Assembly: GCF_019753045.1 (NCBI RefSeq)
Contig: NZ_JAIELN010000009.1
Span: 124,001 to 188,000, forward strand
DNA: 64,000 nt
Reading direction: 5' to 3'
From: Hyphomicrobium sp.
Lineage (GTDB): Bacteria; Pseudomonadota; Alphaproteobacteria; Rhizobiales; Hyphomicrobiaceae
In this document: piece by piece, positions 26,372-35,110 of the stretch
Position numbering within the stretch: the stretch's first letter is position 1
Layout of the letters: the number at the start of each line of letters is the position of its first letter
The notes under the pieces: model-generated
Database searches by the model: none
What the model was told of the DNA's origin: nothing
The model's input: the letters and a program-made list of their open reading frames with translations, nothing else
Made by a program: the position numbers and the translations under genes

Positions 26372-27430
26372 GTGGTTTTAGATCGTTTGAGTTTCAGTTC
26401 CTTGTATTCCGGCACACGGCGCCTCTCTCGCCTCGGCTACTTTCTCTTCGGCTCGCTGATCATGTGTTTTGCCGCGTGCGGCGCGGCAGCATCCGATCCC
26501 GCCCAGGTCGTCGGACCTAATGCCTGCGCCGAGTGCCACAAGCAGGAGACCGAAGCCTGGAAGACATCGCATCATTTCAAAACGTTTCGAGATCTTCCGC
26601 GCAACGGCGAGGCGAAGAAAATCGCCGACAAGATGGGAGTAAGACGCATCAAATCGGAAGGGTTGTGCGTCACCTGTCATTTCACGGTGCAGCAGAAGGA
26701 CGACGGCAAAGAACCGGTCGCAGGCATTTCCTGCGAATCTTGTCACAGCGCCGGCAAAGACTGGATCAAAGTTCACAGCAGCTACAGCGGCAAGACCGCA
26801 AAGACAGAGACGAAAGCCGAGGCTGCAGCCCGCTGGAAACTTGCCGATTCCAAAGGGATGATAAGGACCAACGCAATCTATCAGTTGGCGAAGAACTGCT
26901 ACGGCTGCCACGTCGTGCCGCAAGAAGAACTCGTGAACAAAGGCGGCCATCGCGCCGGCAGCGCCTTCGATCTGGTGTCCTGGTCGCAGGGCGAGGTGCG
27001 CCACAATACTTGGTATTCCAAAGGGAAGGAGAACGCCGCCGCGAGCGCTACGCGCAGGCGGATGCTTTATCTTATCGGTCTTGGCGTCGAGCTCGAGACG
27101 TCATTGCGCGCCGTTGCAAAGGCGACGGTGAGAAAGCCTTACGCATTCTTCATGGCTCAGCGCGTTGACCGCGTACGAAAGCAACTTGCCGCTGCGGCGA
27201 AAGCTGCGCCGAACGTGCCAGAAATCGCCAAGTTGGTCGAATATGCACATTCGGCATCGCTGAAGCTCAACAATGAGCGCCTGCTGACCGCTGCTGCCGA
27301 TAGCGTTTCCAAGCTGCTCACGGGCCTCACCGAAAAATACGACGGCAGCACGATGCCCGGGCTCGATGCGCTCATTCCGGGACCGGAAAAGTACGTGGGG
27401 ACGGTGAGACAACCGAGTGCAACGAACTGA
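26372..27430 (+). CDS. Tetraheme c-type cytochrome, c554-like
   Basis: 352 residues from a GTG at 26372, chosen because it lies just after the reductase stop; an ATG further in would remove the signal region. A hydrophobic export segment (LGYFLFGSLIMCFAACGAAA) could be cleaved or, via FAAC, lipidated. Four heme sites: CAECH (52-56), CVTCH (99-103), CESCH (121-125) and CYGCH (176-180). TEAWKTSHHFKTF is reminiscent of cytochrome c554-family multiheme proteins. The C-terminal half is helical and heme-free. Likely a periplasmic electron carrier between the membrane protein and decaheme subunits encoded downstream. Confidence 0.85.
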   Translation: MVLDRLSFSSLYSGTRRLSRLGYFLFGSLIMCFAACGAAASDPAQVVGPNACAECHKQETEAWKTSHHFKTFRDLPRNGEAKKIADKMGVRRIKSEGLCVTCHFTVQQKDDGKEPVAGISCESCHSAGKDWIKVHSSYSGKTAKTETKAEAAARWKLADSKGMIRTNAIYQLAKNCYGCHVVPQEELVNKGGHRAGSAFDLVSWSQGEVRHNTWYSKGKENAAASATRRRMLYLIGLGVELETSLRAVAKATVRKPYAFFMAQRVDRVRKQLAAAAKAAPNVPEIAKLVEYAHSASLKLNNERLLTAAADSVSKLLTGLTEKYDGSTMPGLDALIPGPEKYVGTVRQPSATN

Positions 27431-27506
27431 TCAGGGCACGATGTCGACAGCAGCAGCCTGACACGCACGATGGGGGAACGACGATGAATGATTCTGGCGG
27501 GCCGCC

Positions 27507-28412
27507 GTGAAATTGCTGGCACGGCGCGCGGCCAACGGGTCGATGGGAGCAGGCACTTCCAGCTCGATGCGAGGGGTCAGCGGCCAGACAATCACTGCGA
27601 TACTGATCGTTGCCATCTCCGGCGGCCTATTCTGGCTTGTCCAAATCTACACCTCAGCACTTCGCGACCCACGCTATCTCGACGGCTGGCTGCTGGCTGG
27701 TGGAATGAGCCTGCAGCTCTTCTTTCACGTCGCCACCAAAACGGGCCGGCTATCGCCGAAGTCCATCATGCGATGGCGGACTTTTCATATTTTCGTGGGC
27801 TACCTGCTCGTCGCTGCGTTCCTTTCTCATTCGAATTTCGCCCTTCCGAACTCGGCGTTCGATTGGGCGCTATGGACGGGCTTCGTGCTCGTAACTCTAA
27901 GCGGCCTCTTCGGCACTTACCTGGCTTGGTCGCTGAAAACCAAGGGCCGCGTCGACGACCGCATCGGCTATGACCGCATTCCCCTTCGCGTCGCTGAACT
28001 CGCGCAAGATATGAAAGCAATCGTCGCAATGCCCGATCCGTCGCCCGACGCGATCGCGCTGCCCCCGGCGCCCTATGACGCCTGGATCATCGATCTCTAC
28101 ACCAACCACCTGCAGGACTTTTTCGAGGGTCTGCGGAATTTCTCATCCCATCTGGTCGCTTCGCAACGCCCGCTCAAGCGGCTCATCGACGAAATCAATC
28201 ATCTCGCACCCTACGTTGACGCTCAGGGCCAGGAAAAGCTGTCCCGAATCTGGAACCTCGTCGCCGAAAAGGATGCGCTCGATTTCGCGCGCGTCCATTT
28301 CGGGCTCACCAGGGCTTGGCTATTTGTTCATGTGCCCGTCACCTACGGACTGCTCGTGCTCTCGGTGCTGCACGTCCTCGTCGTCTACTCTTACGCGTCG
28401 GGGGCTATGTGA
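27507..28412 (+). CDS. Histidine-containing membrane protein, possible cytochrome b-type subunit
   Basis: 301 residues from GTG 27507 (ATG 27543 is an alternative). About five hydrophobic spans: TITAILIVAISGGLFWLVQI, WLLAGGMSLQLFFHVAT, FHIFVGYLLVAAFL, WALWTGFVLVTLSGLFGTYL and HVPVTYGLLVLSVLHVLVVY. Histidines sit in or near spans (LFFHVAT, RTFHIF, LSHS, FVHVPV, VLHVL), so b-type heme binding is plausible, with quinone contact as an inference. A soluble loop of about 120 residues lies before the last span. It ends in TGATG with the decaheme gene (stop and start overlap), indicating tight coupling. An eight-codon open frame (27484-27510) with a good ribosome site overlaps its start. Confidence 0.75.
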   Translation: MKLLARRAANGSMGAGTSSSMRGVSGQTITAILIVAISGGLFWLVQIYTSALRDPRYLDGWLLAGGMSLQLFFHVATKTGRLSPKSIMRWRTFHIFVGYLLVAAFLSHSNFALPNSAFDWALWTGFVLVTLSGLFGTYLAWSLKTKGRVDDRIGYDRIPLRVAELAQDMKAIVAMPDPSPDAIALPPAPYDAWIIDLYTNHLQDFFEGLRNFSSHLVASQRPLKRLIDEINHLAPYVDAQGQEKLSRIWNLVAEKDALDFARVHFGLTRAWLFVHVPVTYGLLVLSVLHVLVVYSYASGAM

Positions 28413-30796
28413 TGTGGCGCTTTTTCTGGCCGCAAGAGAGCGACAGTCCGAAACCTCCGAGTTTTCGGCGCGACCGCCTTGCGCTGCTCGTGGCGCTCGT
28501 CACGGCTGCCTCCACGCTTACTGCTTTCTTTCTCTCGAAGAGCACGCAGTTCCTCATGCCCGGGCCGTTGACGAGCGCTCATGCGTCGATTGAAAATTGC
28601 TCTTCGTGTCACAGCAAAAGCGGCGACGGTAAGTTGAGTTGGATTCACGGCCTTGTCGCCGGCAATCCGATTGATGATAGCAAGGCCTGCATCACCTGCC
28701 ACAAGATGCCGGCAACAGCTTTCTTCCCGCACGGCGCTTCGGCCGAAGTCCTGTTAGCAAGCACCAAGCGGCTAACCAAGGTTGCAGCATCCACACCTGA
28801 GCCGCTATCAGCTCGCGCCCAAAACGGCGCCTTCCCGGCCCATGATGTCGTCTCGCGCGGCCTCACTTGCGCAACCTGCCACCAGGAGCATAAAGGCGCC
28901 AATTTCAAACTGGGCAAGATTTCCAACGAGCAGTGTCGCTCGTGCCATGTCGTGAAGTTCGACAGCTTCGACGGCCATCATCCCCAATTCGAAAACTATC
29001 CCTTCGATCGGCGCACACGGATCATCTACGATCACGCCAGCCATTTCGAGAAGCACTTTCCCGAAGTTGCGAAAAAGGATGCAGCAAAGCGCATTCCGGA
29101 CACCTGCTCGACCTGTCACGACAGCCCGAAGGACAGGCGTGTCATGGCCGTCGCGCCATTTGAGAAGACCTGTACCGGCTGCCATCTCGATCAGATCACA
29201 GGCAAGGAGCGGGCGACTGGCCCGAAAGGCATCGCCTTCCTTGCGCTCCCTGGCCTCGACCTGCAAACGCTGAAAAACAAAAACGCAGCGATCGGCGAAT
29301 GGCCCGAGGCGTCGGAAGCGGGGCTGACACCCTTCATGAAGGTGATGATCAGCCGGACCGAGAAGGGCCGCGCGCTTATCAAGACCGTGGACAAATTGAA
29401 CCTCCAGGATCTGAGCAATGCAAGCGACGACCAAATCACGGCGGTTAAGGATCTAACCTGGGAGATCAAGCGGCTGCTGTATGCCCTGATCTCGGGTAAG
29501 GCTTCGGACGTTCTCGGCGACCTCAACATCGGCAGCGGCGGAAAGCTGAGTGCGTCTCTCGTCGCCGATCTGACCGCGAGCATACCGCGCGATGTGGTCG
29601 TTGGTGCTCAGCAGCAGTGGCTGCCCAATCTCGCCAGCGAAATCACCGGCGGCGCGATGACCGCCGATCCGCAACCAGTCGCCAATGATCCCGAACCAAG
29701 CAATTCAAACGCAGCGACCACCGAGGAGCCAGCTGCCGCAGATACGCCCGCCGCCTCGGACGAACCTCAGTCATCGGCCGAGACTGATGAGAAGAAAGAG
29801 GCGCCGAGTGAAAATGCCAGCGGCACCAAATACGATCCGCCAGCATGCCTCATGCGCGTTCTCGGTCAGTGCCTCATGCCCTCGGGACAGGAGAACAAGG
29901 CTGAAGGCGCCAATCCCGAAGGAGCCGCCGGAAAGGACGATAGCGCAAACGCGACGTCTAACGGCGGCAACGAAAAACGCGCCGCCGGCAGCCTGCCCGA
30001 ACCGATGAGGGCTGGACTGCGGGACGCACGTCCGGCGGAGACTGCTCAAGTCGCCGGCGAAAAAGCCACGAGCCAATCTGACGAACTCCTCCGCCCCACG
30101 GAGGAAGAGCTTCGCGAGATGAAGGCGCGCTCCAATGACCGCGGCAGAGCACCGGAACCGCGTGCAATTCCATCGCAGCCGGACACAGCCTCCACGTCTC
30201 CGGCGAAGACCGCGCCTGTGATCGGCATAGAAAGCAATATCGACCCGGAGAGCTGGGCCGAATACGGCGGCTGGTACCGGCAGGATTATGCAATTTTCTA
30301 TCGCCCAGCAGGCCACAAGGACAAATTCATCTACTCATGGCTCTTCCTGACCGGGCCGCAGGCGCCCAAGGGTGACCGCAGCCCCGCAGCAGCTGTCTTT
30401 GATTTTCTGACGAGCAAGGACGCTCAAGGGTCATGCACGAAATGCCACAGCGTCGACGACATTCAAGGCAAAGGACGCATCGTCAACTTCTCCCCGTCAT
30501 CGGCCGAAACGAAACTCGGACGCTTTACGACTTTCATCCATGAGCCGCATCTCGGCGTGATGCAAAACCGCGGATGCTTAACCTGCCATAGCCTTGAAAA
30601 AAATCGCCCCTATCTGAAGAGCTACGAGCAGGGCAATCCCCACAACTTTGCCTCCAATTTTGGAGCCGTGAACAAGGACCTTTGCCAGAGCTGTCACGCC
30701 ACCAAGAAAGTGCGCCAAGACTGCCTCACCTGCCACAAGTATCACGTGAACGGCGTGATCACGCCGATCATGCAGACGAAAATCCCGATGCAGTAA
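28412..30796 (+). CDS. Membrane-anchored decaheme c-type cytochrome
   Basis: 794 residues; the ATG at 28412 overlaps the upstream stop. One anchor helix (residues about 22-42). Ten CXXCH sites in two groups. The first six (63-67, 93-97, 153-157, 175-179, 232-236, 254-258) form an N-terminal domain; the last four (675-679, 722-726, 758-762, 771-775) form a C-terminal domain. Between them are about 415 residues without heme: a helical part (about 285-410) and a long Ala/Glu/Ser/Pro-rich, probably disordered linker (415-605). CATCHQEHKG resembles cytochrome c3/c7-type sites. Likely a periplasmic wire attached to the inner membrane; the linker could let the outer heme domain reach toward the envelope. 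Partner identities are inferred from the operon. Confidence 0.9.
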   Translation: MWRFFWPQESDSPKPPSFRRDRLALLVALVTAASTLTAFFLSKSTQFLMPGPLTSAHASIENCSSCHSKSGDGKLSWIHGLVAGNPIDDSKACITCHKMPATAFFPHGASAEVLLASTKRLTKVAASTPEPLSARAQNGAFPAHDVVSRGLTCATCHQEHKGANFKLGKISNEQCRSCHVVKFDSFDGHHPQFENYPFDRRTRIIYDHASHFEKHFPEVAKKDAAKRIPDTCSTCHDSPKDRRVMAVAPFEKTCTGCHLDQITGKERATGPKGIAFLALPGLDLQTLKNKNAAIGEWPEASEAGLTPFMKVMISRTEKGRALIKTVDKLNLQDLSNASDDQITAVKDLTWEIKRLLYALISGKASDVLGDLNIGSGGKLSASLVADLTASIPRDVVVGAQQQWLPNLASEITGGAMTADPQPVANDPEPSNSNAATTEEPAAADTPAASDEPQSSAETDEKKEAPSENASGTKYDPPACLMRVLGQCLMPSGQENKAEGANPEGAAGKDDSANATSNGGNEKRAAGSLPEPMRAGLRDARPAETAQVAGEKATSQSDELLRPTEEELREMKARSNDRGRAPEPRAIPSQPDTASTSPAKTAPVIGIESNIDPESWAEYGGWYRQDYAIFYRPAGHKDKFIYSWLFLTGPQAPKGDRSPAAAVFDFLTSKDAQGSCTKCHSVDDIQGKGRIVNFSPSSAETKLGRFTTFIHEPHLGVMQNRGCLTCHSLEKNRPYLKSYEQGNPHNFASNFGAVNKDLCQSCHATKKVRQDCLTCHKYHVNGVITPIMQTKIPMQ

Positions 30797-30940
30797 TGCG
30801 ACGCGTTCTACTCAAATCAAGCCGATGAAGACGAGACATCGCCACGGCGCCTCATCATCTTTTGTCGCGCGATGCCGATGTGCTGATGCCTCATTTTGCA
30901 ACCCATTCCTCAGCGAAAAAAAATGTCACGAGGATGGGAC

Positions 30941-31828
30941 ATGACACAGCAATATATGATGGTCGCCACGGGAACAGCCGCCACGCTGTTGGCGACGGCG
31001 CTACTTCTCTTTCGATTCAAATTGCACGGTCACCGGCCGGCCGTGACGCTCGTCAGACGGTGGATCGCAACAGGCCTTCCCTCATCCGGTCTCGTATTGC
31101 TTCCGCTCGCTGCGATCGCCGCCCTTTGCTTTGCAGGCGTCGCTCAGAACGAGTTGAGCGCGTCCAACACCGAAGCAGCCCTGAGTGATACGCCGTCCGC
31201 ACCGCATTCGGCATTCGCCTCCGACGATGACTCGAATGCATTGGAGTCTCTACGCGCCTACGCGAATTCGATAGAGACACATCCGGATCGGGCGGGAACT
31301 CAATCACCCGCCCCAAACGCGGCCGATCTGCCCGACGTCGATACGATGATCGTGAAGCTCGTGACGAGGCTCGAACAAGATCCAAACGATGTGAATGGCT
31401 GGAAAATGCTCGGATGGTCATATCTCAATACGGATAAGCCAGACGATGCGGCCAAAGCCTACGAAACGGCCCTGAGGCTCGACCCCGGCAACATTGAAAT
31501 CAAGAAGGCCCTCGAGCAGGCAAAGTCGGCACAGATCGCGGCAGGCAATGCGCCATCTGCTTCAGCATCAGAGCCTGCCGCAGGGGACGCCGCTTCTCAG
31601 CGTAACGACATGATCCACGGCATGGTCGACAAGCTCGCAGCCCGGCTCGAAGTCTCTCCAAACGACGAAAACGGCTGGCTGCGTCTTATGAGTTCGCGCA
31701 TGACCCTTGGCGAGAAGGATGCTGCAAAAGCAGCACTGACGAAAGCACTCGCAGTCTTTGCAAGCGACGCCGGAGCAAAGACCCGTCTGACCTCCGCGGC
31801 ACGCGAACTCGGCATCGACAGCGAATAG
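30941..31828 (+). CDS. TPR protein resembling CcmI/CcmH-type cytochrome c maturation factors
   Basis: 295 residues from the ATG at 30941, preceded by GAGGATGGG (30923 is an in-frame alternative). Two hydrophobic spans near the N-terminus (MVATGTAATLLATALLLFRF and LVLLPLAAIAALCFAGVA) flank a basic loop, as in CcmI. Two TPR-type segments follow: PNDVNGWKMLGWSYLNTDKP with DDAAKAYETALRLDPGN, and PNDENGWLRLMSSRMTLGEK. CcmI-like TPRs present apocytochromes to the heme ligase. A dedicated chaperone for the locus multiheme cytochromes is a reasonable inference; it closes the operon. Confidence 0.8.
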   Translation: MTQQYMMVATGTAATLLATALLLFRFKLHGHRPAVTLVRRWIATGLPSSGLVLLPLAAIAALCFAGVAQNELSASNTEAALSDTPSAPHSAFASDDDSNALESLRAYANSIETHPDRAGTQSPAPNAADLPDVDTMIVKLVTRLEQDPNDVNGWKMLGWSYLNTDKPDDAAKAYETALRLDPGNIEIKKALEQAKSAQIAAGNAPSASASEPAAGDAASQRNDMIHGMVDKLAARLEVSPNDENGWLRLMSSRMTLGEKDAAKAALTKALAVFASDAGAKTRLTSAARELGIDSE

Positions 31829-31931
31829 TCGGTCAGCCGCAATCCGAAGGCAGGCAATCACCCGCCATCGAGGTGTTTGCGAAAAGCGCATCCCGTGAGT
31901 TATGAAGTCCCACAACTCCACGGGATAGCGA

Positions 31932-32690
31932 ATGACGATTTCAAGCGATGACGAGCTCGACAGGCTGAAGGAGATCGGCCGCATTGTCGCCAACACACTG
32001 GCAGCCATGGGAACGGCCATCGAGCCCGGAATGACGACGAGCGAACTGGATGAGCTCGGTCGAACTCTTTTGGAAAGAGCGGGGGCCACGTCCGCTCCCG
32101 AGCTTTGCTACGGCTTCCCGGGCGCGACCTGCATCAGCGTCAACGAAGAGATCGCTCACGGCATTCCGGGGAACCGCCGGATTGCTGCCGGTGACCTAGT
32201 CAATATCGACGTTTCCGCGCAAAAGAATGGGGTGTTTGCCGACACGGGCGCATCTTTCGCCGTGCCGCCGGTCACCAAAGCGATCGAACGCCTTTGCCGT
32301 GATGGGCGACGAGCTATGTGGACCGGTATCAGGCAGATCGGCGCGAACAAGCCGCTCAGTGGGATCGGAACGGCCATCGGCGCATTCGCTCGCCGAAACC
32401 GCTACACGCTCGTTCAAAATCTTGCCAGCCACGGCGTCGGACATTCGTTGCATGAGGAGCCGACAGACATCGCAACCTGGCCGGTTCGATCCGACCGGCG
32501 GATCATGAATGAAGGCCTCGTCTTCACCGTGGAGCCGTTTCTTTCGCTGGGCGCCGTGTGGGCGCAAGATGGTGGCGAAGCTGGAGATGCGTGGACCCTC
32601 TTCAGCAGTCCCAGAGCGCCGACCGTCCAATACGAGCACACCGTCGTCGCGACGCGTAACGGACCTCTGGTTGTGACCCTACCAGGGTAG
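31932..32690 (+). CDS. map: Type I methionine aminopeptidase
   Basis: 252 residues. Removes the initiator Met from nascent proteins. The metal ligands are visible: NIDVSAQKNGVFADTG (two Asp), SHGVGHSLHEEP (His), TVEPF (Glu) and QYEHTVV (Glu). The sequence has no N-terminal zinc finger. The SHGVGHSLHE loop differs from the canonical CGHGIG...FHE, as in variant second copies of MetAP, so a housekeeping copy may exist elsewhere. Stand-alone gene following the cytochrome operon by about 100 bases. Confidence 0.93.
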   Translation: MTISSDDELDRLKEIGRIVANTLAAMGTAIEPGMTTSELDELGRTLLERAGATSAPELCYGFPGATCISVNEEIAHGIPGNRRIAAGDLVNIDVSAQKNGVFADTGASFAVPPVTKAIERLCRDGRRAMWTGIRQIGANKPLSGIGTAIGAFARRNRYTLVQNLASHGVGHSLHEEPTDIATWPVRSDRRIMNEGLVFTVEPFLSLGAVWAQDGGEAGDAWTLFSSPRAPTVQYEHTVVATRNGPLVVTLPG

Positions 32691-33060
32691 TTTTCAGCCA
32701 GGGTCCGCTCCCGGACCAAATCGGACCAAGTCACTCTGAAGCGTGCCTCCAGCGGATAGCGCAGGTTCGCTTGTGACCTGAAGAGTCCGGCGCATCCATT
32801 TGATACATCACAGTTTTGCGGCAGGAAGCGATTTCAAGACCGCGAACCCGCGCCTGTATGTCAAAGTCAGTTTCAGCTTCAATTGCCTGAGACGAGAAAC
32901 GCGGCCCGATGGTCCATTTGGCGACCGTAAGCCAGGAAGTTTCAGGACCGGCGCGCGGAACGCCTTCCCTCACACGTCCTTGCGTCTCTTCAGGTAACGG
33001 TCCATCACACGTGGCGCAGGAAAGAAGACGGATCAAAAAGAGCGCACCCAGGGAACACGA
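32691..33060. other. Intergenic stretch without a recognised gene
   Basis: About 370 bases before the ParA gene. Open frames here look non-coding. Nothing structured was recognised. Confidence 0.35.
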
Positions 33061-33723
33061 ATGCCTTTGATCGTGTCATTCGTCAGTCAAAAAGGCGGGG
33101 TCGGCAAAAGTACGCTTGCCCGGGCCCTCGCCGCAGTCGGCGCGACGGGCAAGTTGAAGGTCAAGCTCGCAGACCTTGATATCCAACAGCAGACTTCGGT
33201 CCGATGGGGAAAGGCGCGTAAGCAGAGAGGGACAGCGTCTCACATCGACGTCGGTGCCTTCCGATCGTTCGAAGAAGCACTCGCAAAAAGTGAAGCCTTC
33301 GATCTCATCATCGTCGATACACCGGGCCACACGAGTCCATCGACAGGCACAGTCGCCCGCGCCTCGCATCTCGTCGTGGTGCCGACGAGCGCCACCATAG
33401 ATGATTTGTATCCGACTGTTCTGCTCCTCCGCGCCCTTGAGGAAATAGGAATTCCTCAAAGTCGACTGGCAATCGCCCTCTGCCGTGTATTGGAAGCAAG
33501 CGAGGAGAAAGTCGCGAGGAACTACATTGCTGCTGCGGGCTATGAATTATTGCCCGGGTTCATCCCGGAACGCGCATCGTATCGAACTGCGCAGAACCGT
33601 GGACAAGCACTCACCGAAACAATCGACGGGACTGAGAACGAGTCAGCGGATACGCTCATTGAAAGTCTGCTGAGAAAAATAGCCGGACAATCGGGTCGAA
33701 CGCAAAATTGGAACGGCGACTGA
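33061..33723 (+). CDS. ParA-family ATPase, orphan
   Basis: 220 residues. Deviant Walker A motif SQKGGVGKSTLAR near the N-terminus, Walker A-prime region LADLDIQQQTSVRW, and Walker B-like DLIIVDTPGH define a ParA/MinD-type partition ATPase. No helix-turn-helix domain and no parB gene beside it, so it is an orphan that may position a cellular structure or derive from a plasmid or integrative element. The ATG follows an AGGGAAC sequence. It ends about 90 bases before the tRNA-Pro gene, a common integration context, but no integrase is present. Confidence 0.9.
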   Translation: MPLIVSFVSQKGGVGKSTLARALAAVGATGKLKVKLADLDIQQQTSVRWGKARKQRGTASHIDVGAFRSFEEALAKSEAFDLIIVDTPGHTSPSTGTVARASHLVVVPTSATIDDLYPTVLLLRALEEIGIPQSRLAIALCRVLEASEEKVARNYIAAAGYELLPGFIPERASYRTAQNRGQALTETIDGTENESADTLIESLLRKIAGQSGRTQNWNGD

Positions 33724-33814
33724 AGTCGATCTCATCCTCACTCGGCAATTTATGCCTCGTCGCGAACACCATGGAAGGAAGAACGAACAGCGTCGATCAT
33801 AACTCTCTGAAAAT

Positions 33815-33891
33815 TGGTCGGGGCGACATGATTCGAACACGCGACCCTCTGCTCCCAAAGCAGATGCTCTACCAGGCTGAGCTACGCCCCG
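33815..33891 (-). tRNA. tRNA-Pro (anticodon TGG)
   Basis: A 77-base cloverleaf on the minus strand: acceptor CGGGGCG pairs with CGCCCCG, followed by A and CCA. D-arm region TAGCTCAGCCTGGTAGAGCA, anticodon loop TTTGGGA (TGG), T-arm GTTCGAATC. All arms pair. Confidence 0.95.
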
Positions 33892-33966
33892 ACTTGGGCC
33901 ATCATCTGCCGCTTTCGCCCGCTAAGGTCAAGTCGCGGCTAACGAAAGCGGTGCGGCATCCCGCTT

Positions 33967-34500
33967 TCACGGCCCGGCCGCGCCGGAAAAAATCGGATAA
34001 CGCACTTTGTCGCCGGCTTTAATGCCGAGCCGCGACGCCGTACCTCCCGGAATTTCCAGGACGGCGAGCACGGTCGCACCCGACGAGATTACGCGATCCG
34101 ACAGCGGCTCCGCCCCCTCCTCGATCCGCGCAATCGTACCGTCGGCACGAATGAAAAGCATATCGAGCGGGATATACGTGTTGCGCATCCACATCTGCAA
34201 ACCGCGCTCGGCCGGATAGGGGAAAAGCATGCCCTCGCCCGCTCCGAGCGACGTGCGGAACATGAGCCCCAGCGCCTTCTCCTTTTCCGTCGCCGCGACC
34301 TCAACCGTAAACGGATGCTCGGCCCCGCCTTGAGCGGAAACGATCGTCAACTTGTCCTGGCGCATTTTGGCGTATGCGGCCGGAACGAGATCGATCAACC
34401 GGTTGAGAACCGGGAAGCTCGCCGCGAACACGGGCAGAAAAATAAAAAGGGCCACGCAAATCGCGGCCCCCTTCGTTGAACTCGACATGACTGTCGCCAT
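33967..34500 (-). CDS. DUF192 family exported protein
   Basis: 177 residues from the ATG at 34500 (34488 is an alternative). An N-terminal hydrophobic segment (GAAICVALFIFLPVFAASF) exports or anchors it. The mature domain has the DUF192 pattern: EKEKALGLMFRTSLGAGEGM, LFPYPAERGLQMWMRNTYIP, LDMLFIRADG, and VLEIPGGTASRLGIKAGD. Function of the family is unproven. It follows the cold-shock gene by 10 bases on the same strand, a pairing often seen in Rhizobiales, so co-transcription is likely. Confidence 0.9.
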   Translation of the reverse strand: MATVMSSSTKGAAICVALFIFLPVFAASFPVLNRLIDLVPAAYAKMRQDKLTIVSAQGGAEHPFTVEVAATEKEKALGLMFRTSLGAGEGMLFPYPAERGLQMWMRNTYIPLDMLFIRADGTIARIEEGAEPLSDRVISSGATVLAVLEIPGGTASRLGIKAGDKVRYPIFSGAAGP

Positions 34501-34510
34501 CGTTCCCGCG

Positions 34511-35110
34511 TCAGTTACGGGACGGCAGCCCCGTCGGCACACCGTCCGGCCTGAGTTCCGCAGCCATGCAGCCCTTAGATCCATAGCCCCAACGGACTTG
34601 GACGATCTGGCCCGGCCGTAGCTCAGTGAAGCCGAAGCGGCGCAACGTTTCCATGTGGCAGAAGATATCGGGCGTGCCTTCGCCGCGGGTCAGGAAGCCA
34701 AAACCGCGTACCCGATTGAACCATTTTACGTAAGCCCGGCACCAATCGCTTTCCGGCTGCACGATGACGTGGGTGCGTTGCGGAAGCTGCGACGGATGAA
34801 TAGCCGAACTTTCGTCCATGCTGAGAATGCGAAATGCCTGCATGCCTTTTGGCCTGCGTAGAACTTCGCAGTGAAGGCGTGCCCCTTCGTAAGCAGTTTG
34901 AAATCCACCGGCTCGGAGGCAGGTGACGTGCAGAAGTATGTCCGGCAGGCCATTGTCAGGAACAATGAAGCCGTAGCCTTTCGAAGCATCGAACCATTTG
35001 ATTGTTCCGGCAACCTCGAAAACTTCGGCCGCCGCGTCGTCGAGCGCTTCGGGACCAATCGGACCCGGTTCAAAATATTCTGAAAGCCCGGGACGTTTAT
35101 TATCCCCCAT
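34511..35110 (-). CDS. Cold-shock protein with two CSD domains
   Basis: 199 residues. Two cold-shock domains bind single-stranded nucleic acid. The first (about 33-98) has GTIKWFDASKGYGFIVPDNG; the second (about 126-190) has AYVKWFNRVRGFGFLTRGEG and DIFCHMETLRRFGF. The tandem form is typical of alphaproteobacteria. The RNP1 and RNP2 motifs are recognisable though the second is divergent. It leads the DUF192 gene. The leader (35111 onward) may carry regulatory RNA, but no structure was defined. Confidence 0.93.
   Translation of the reverse strand: MGDNKRPGLSEYFEPGPIGPEALDDAAAEVFEVAGTIKWFDASKGYGFIVPDNGLPDILLHVTCLRAGGFQTAYEGARLHCEVLRRPKGMQAFRILSMDESSAIHPSQLPQRTHVIVQPESDWCRAYVKWFNRVRGFGFLTRGEGTPDIFCHMETLRRFGFTELRPGQIVQVRWGYGSKGCMAAELRPDGVPTGLPSRN

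Noticed and set aside
33061-33891. Integrated element (attachment site) at tRNA-Pro
   Set aside because: No integrase, no second copy of the tRNA end and no compositional break were seen; kept only as a weak finding about the orphan ParA.
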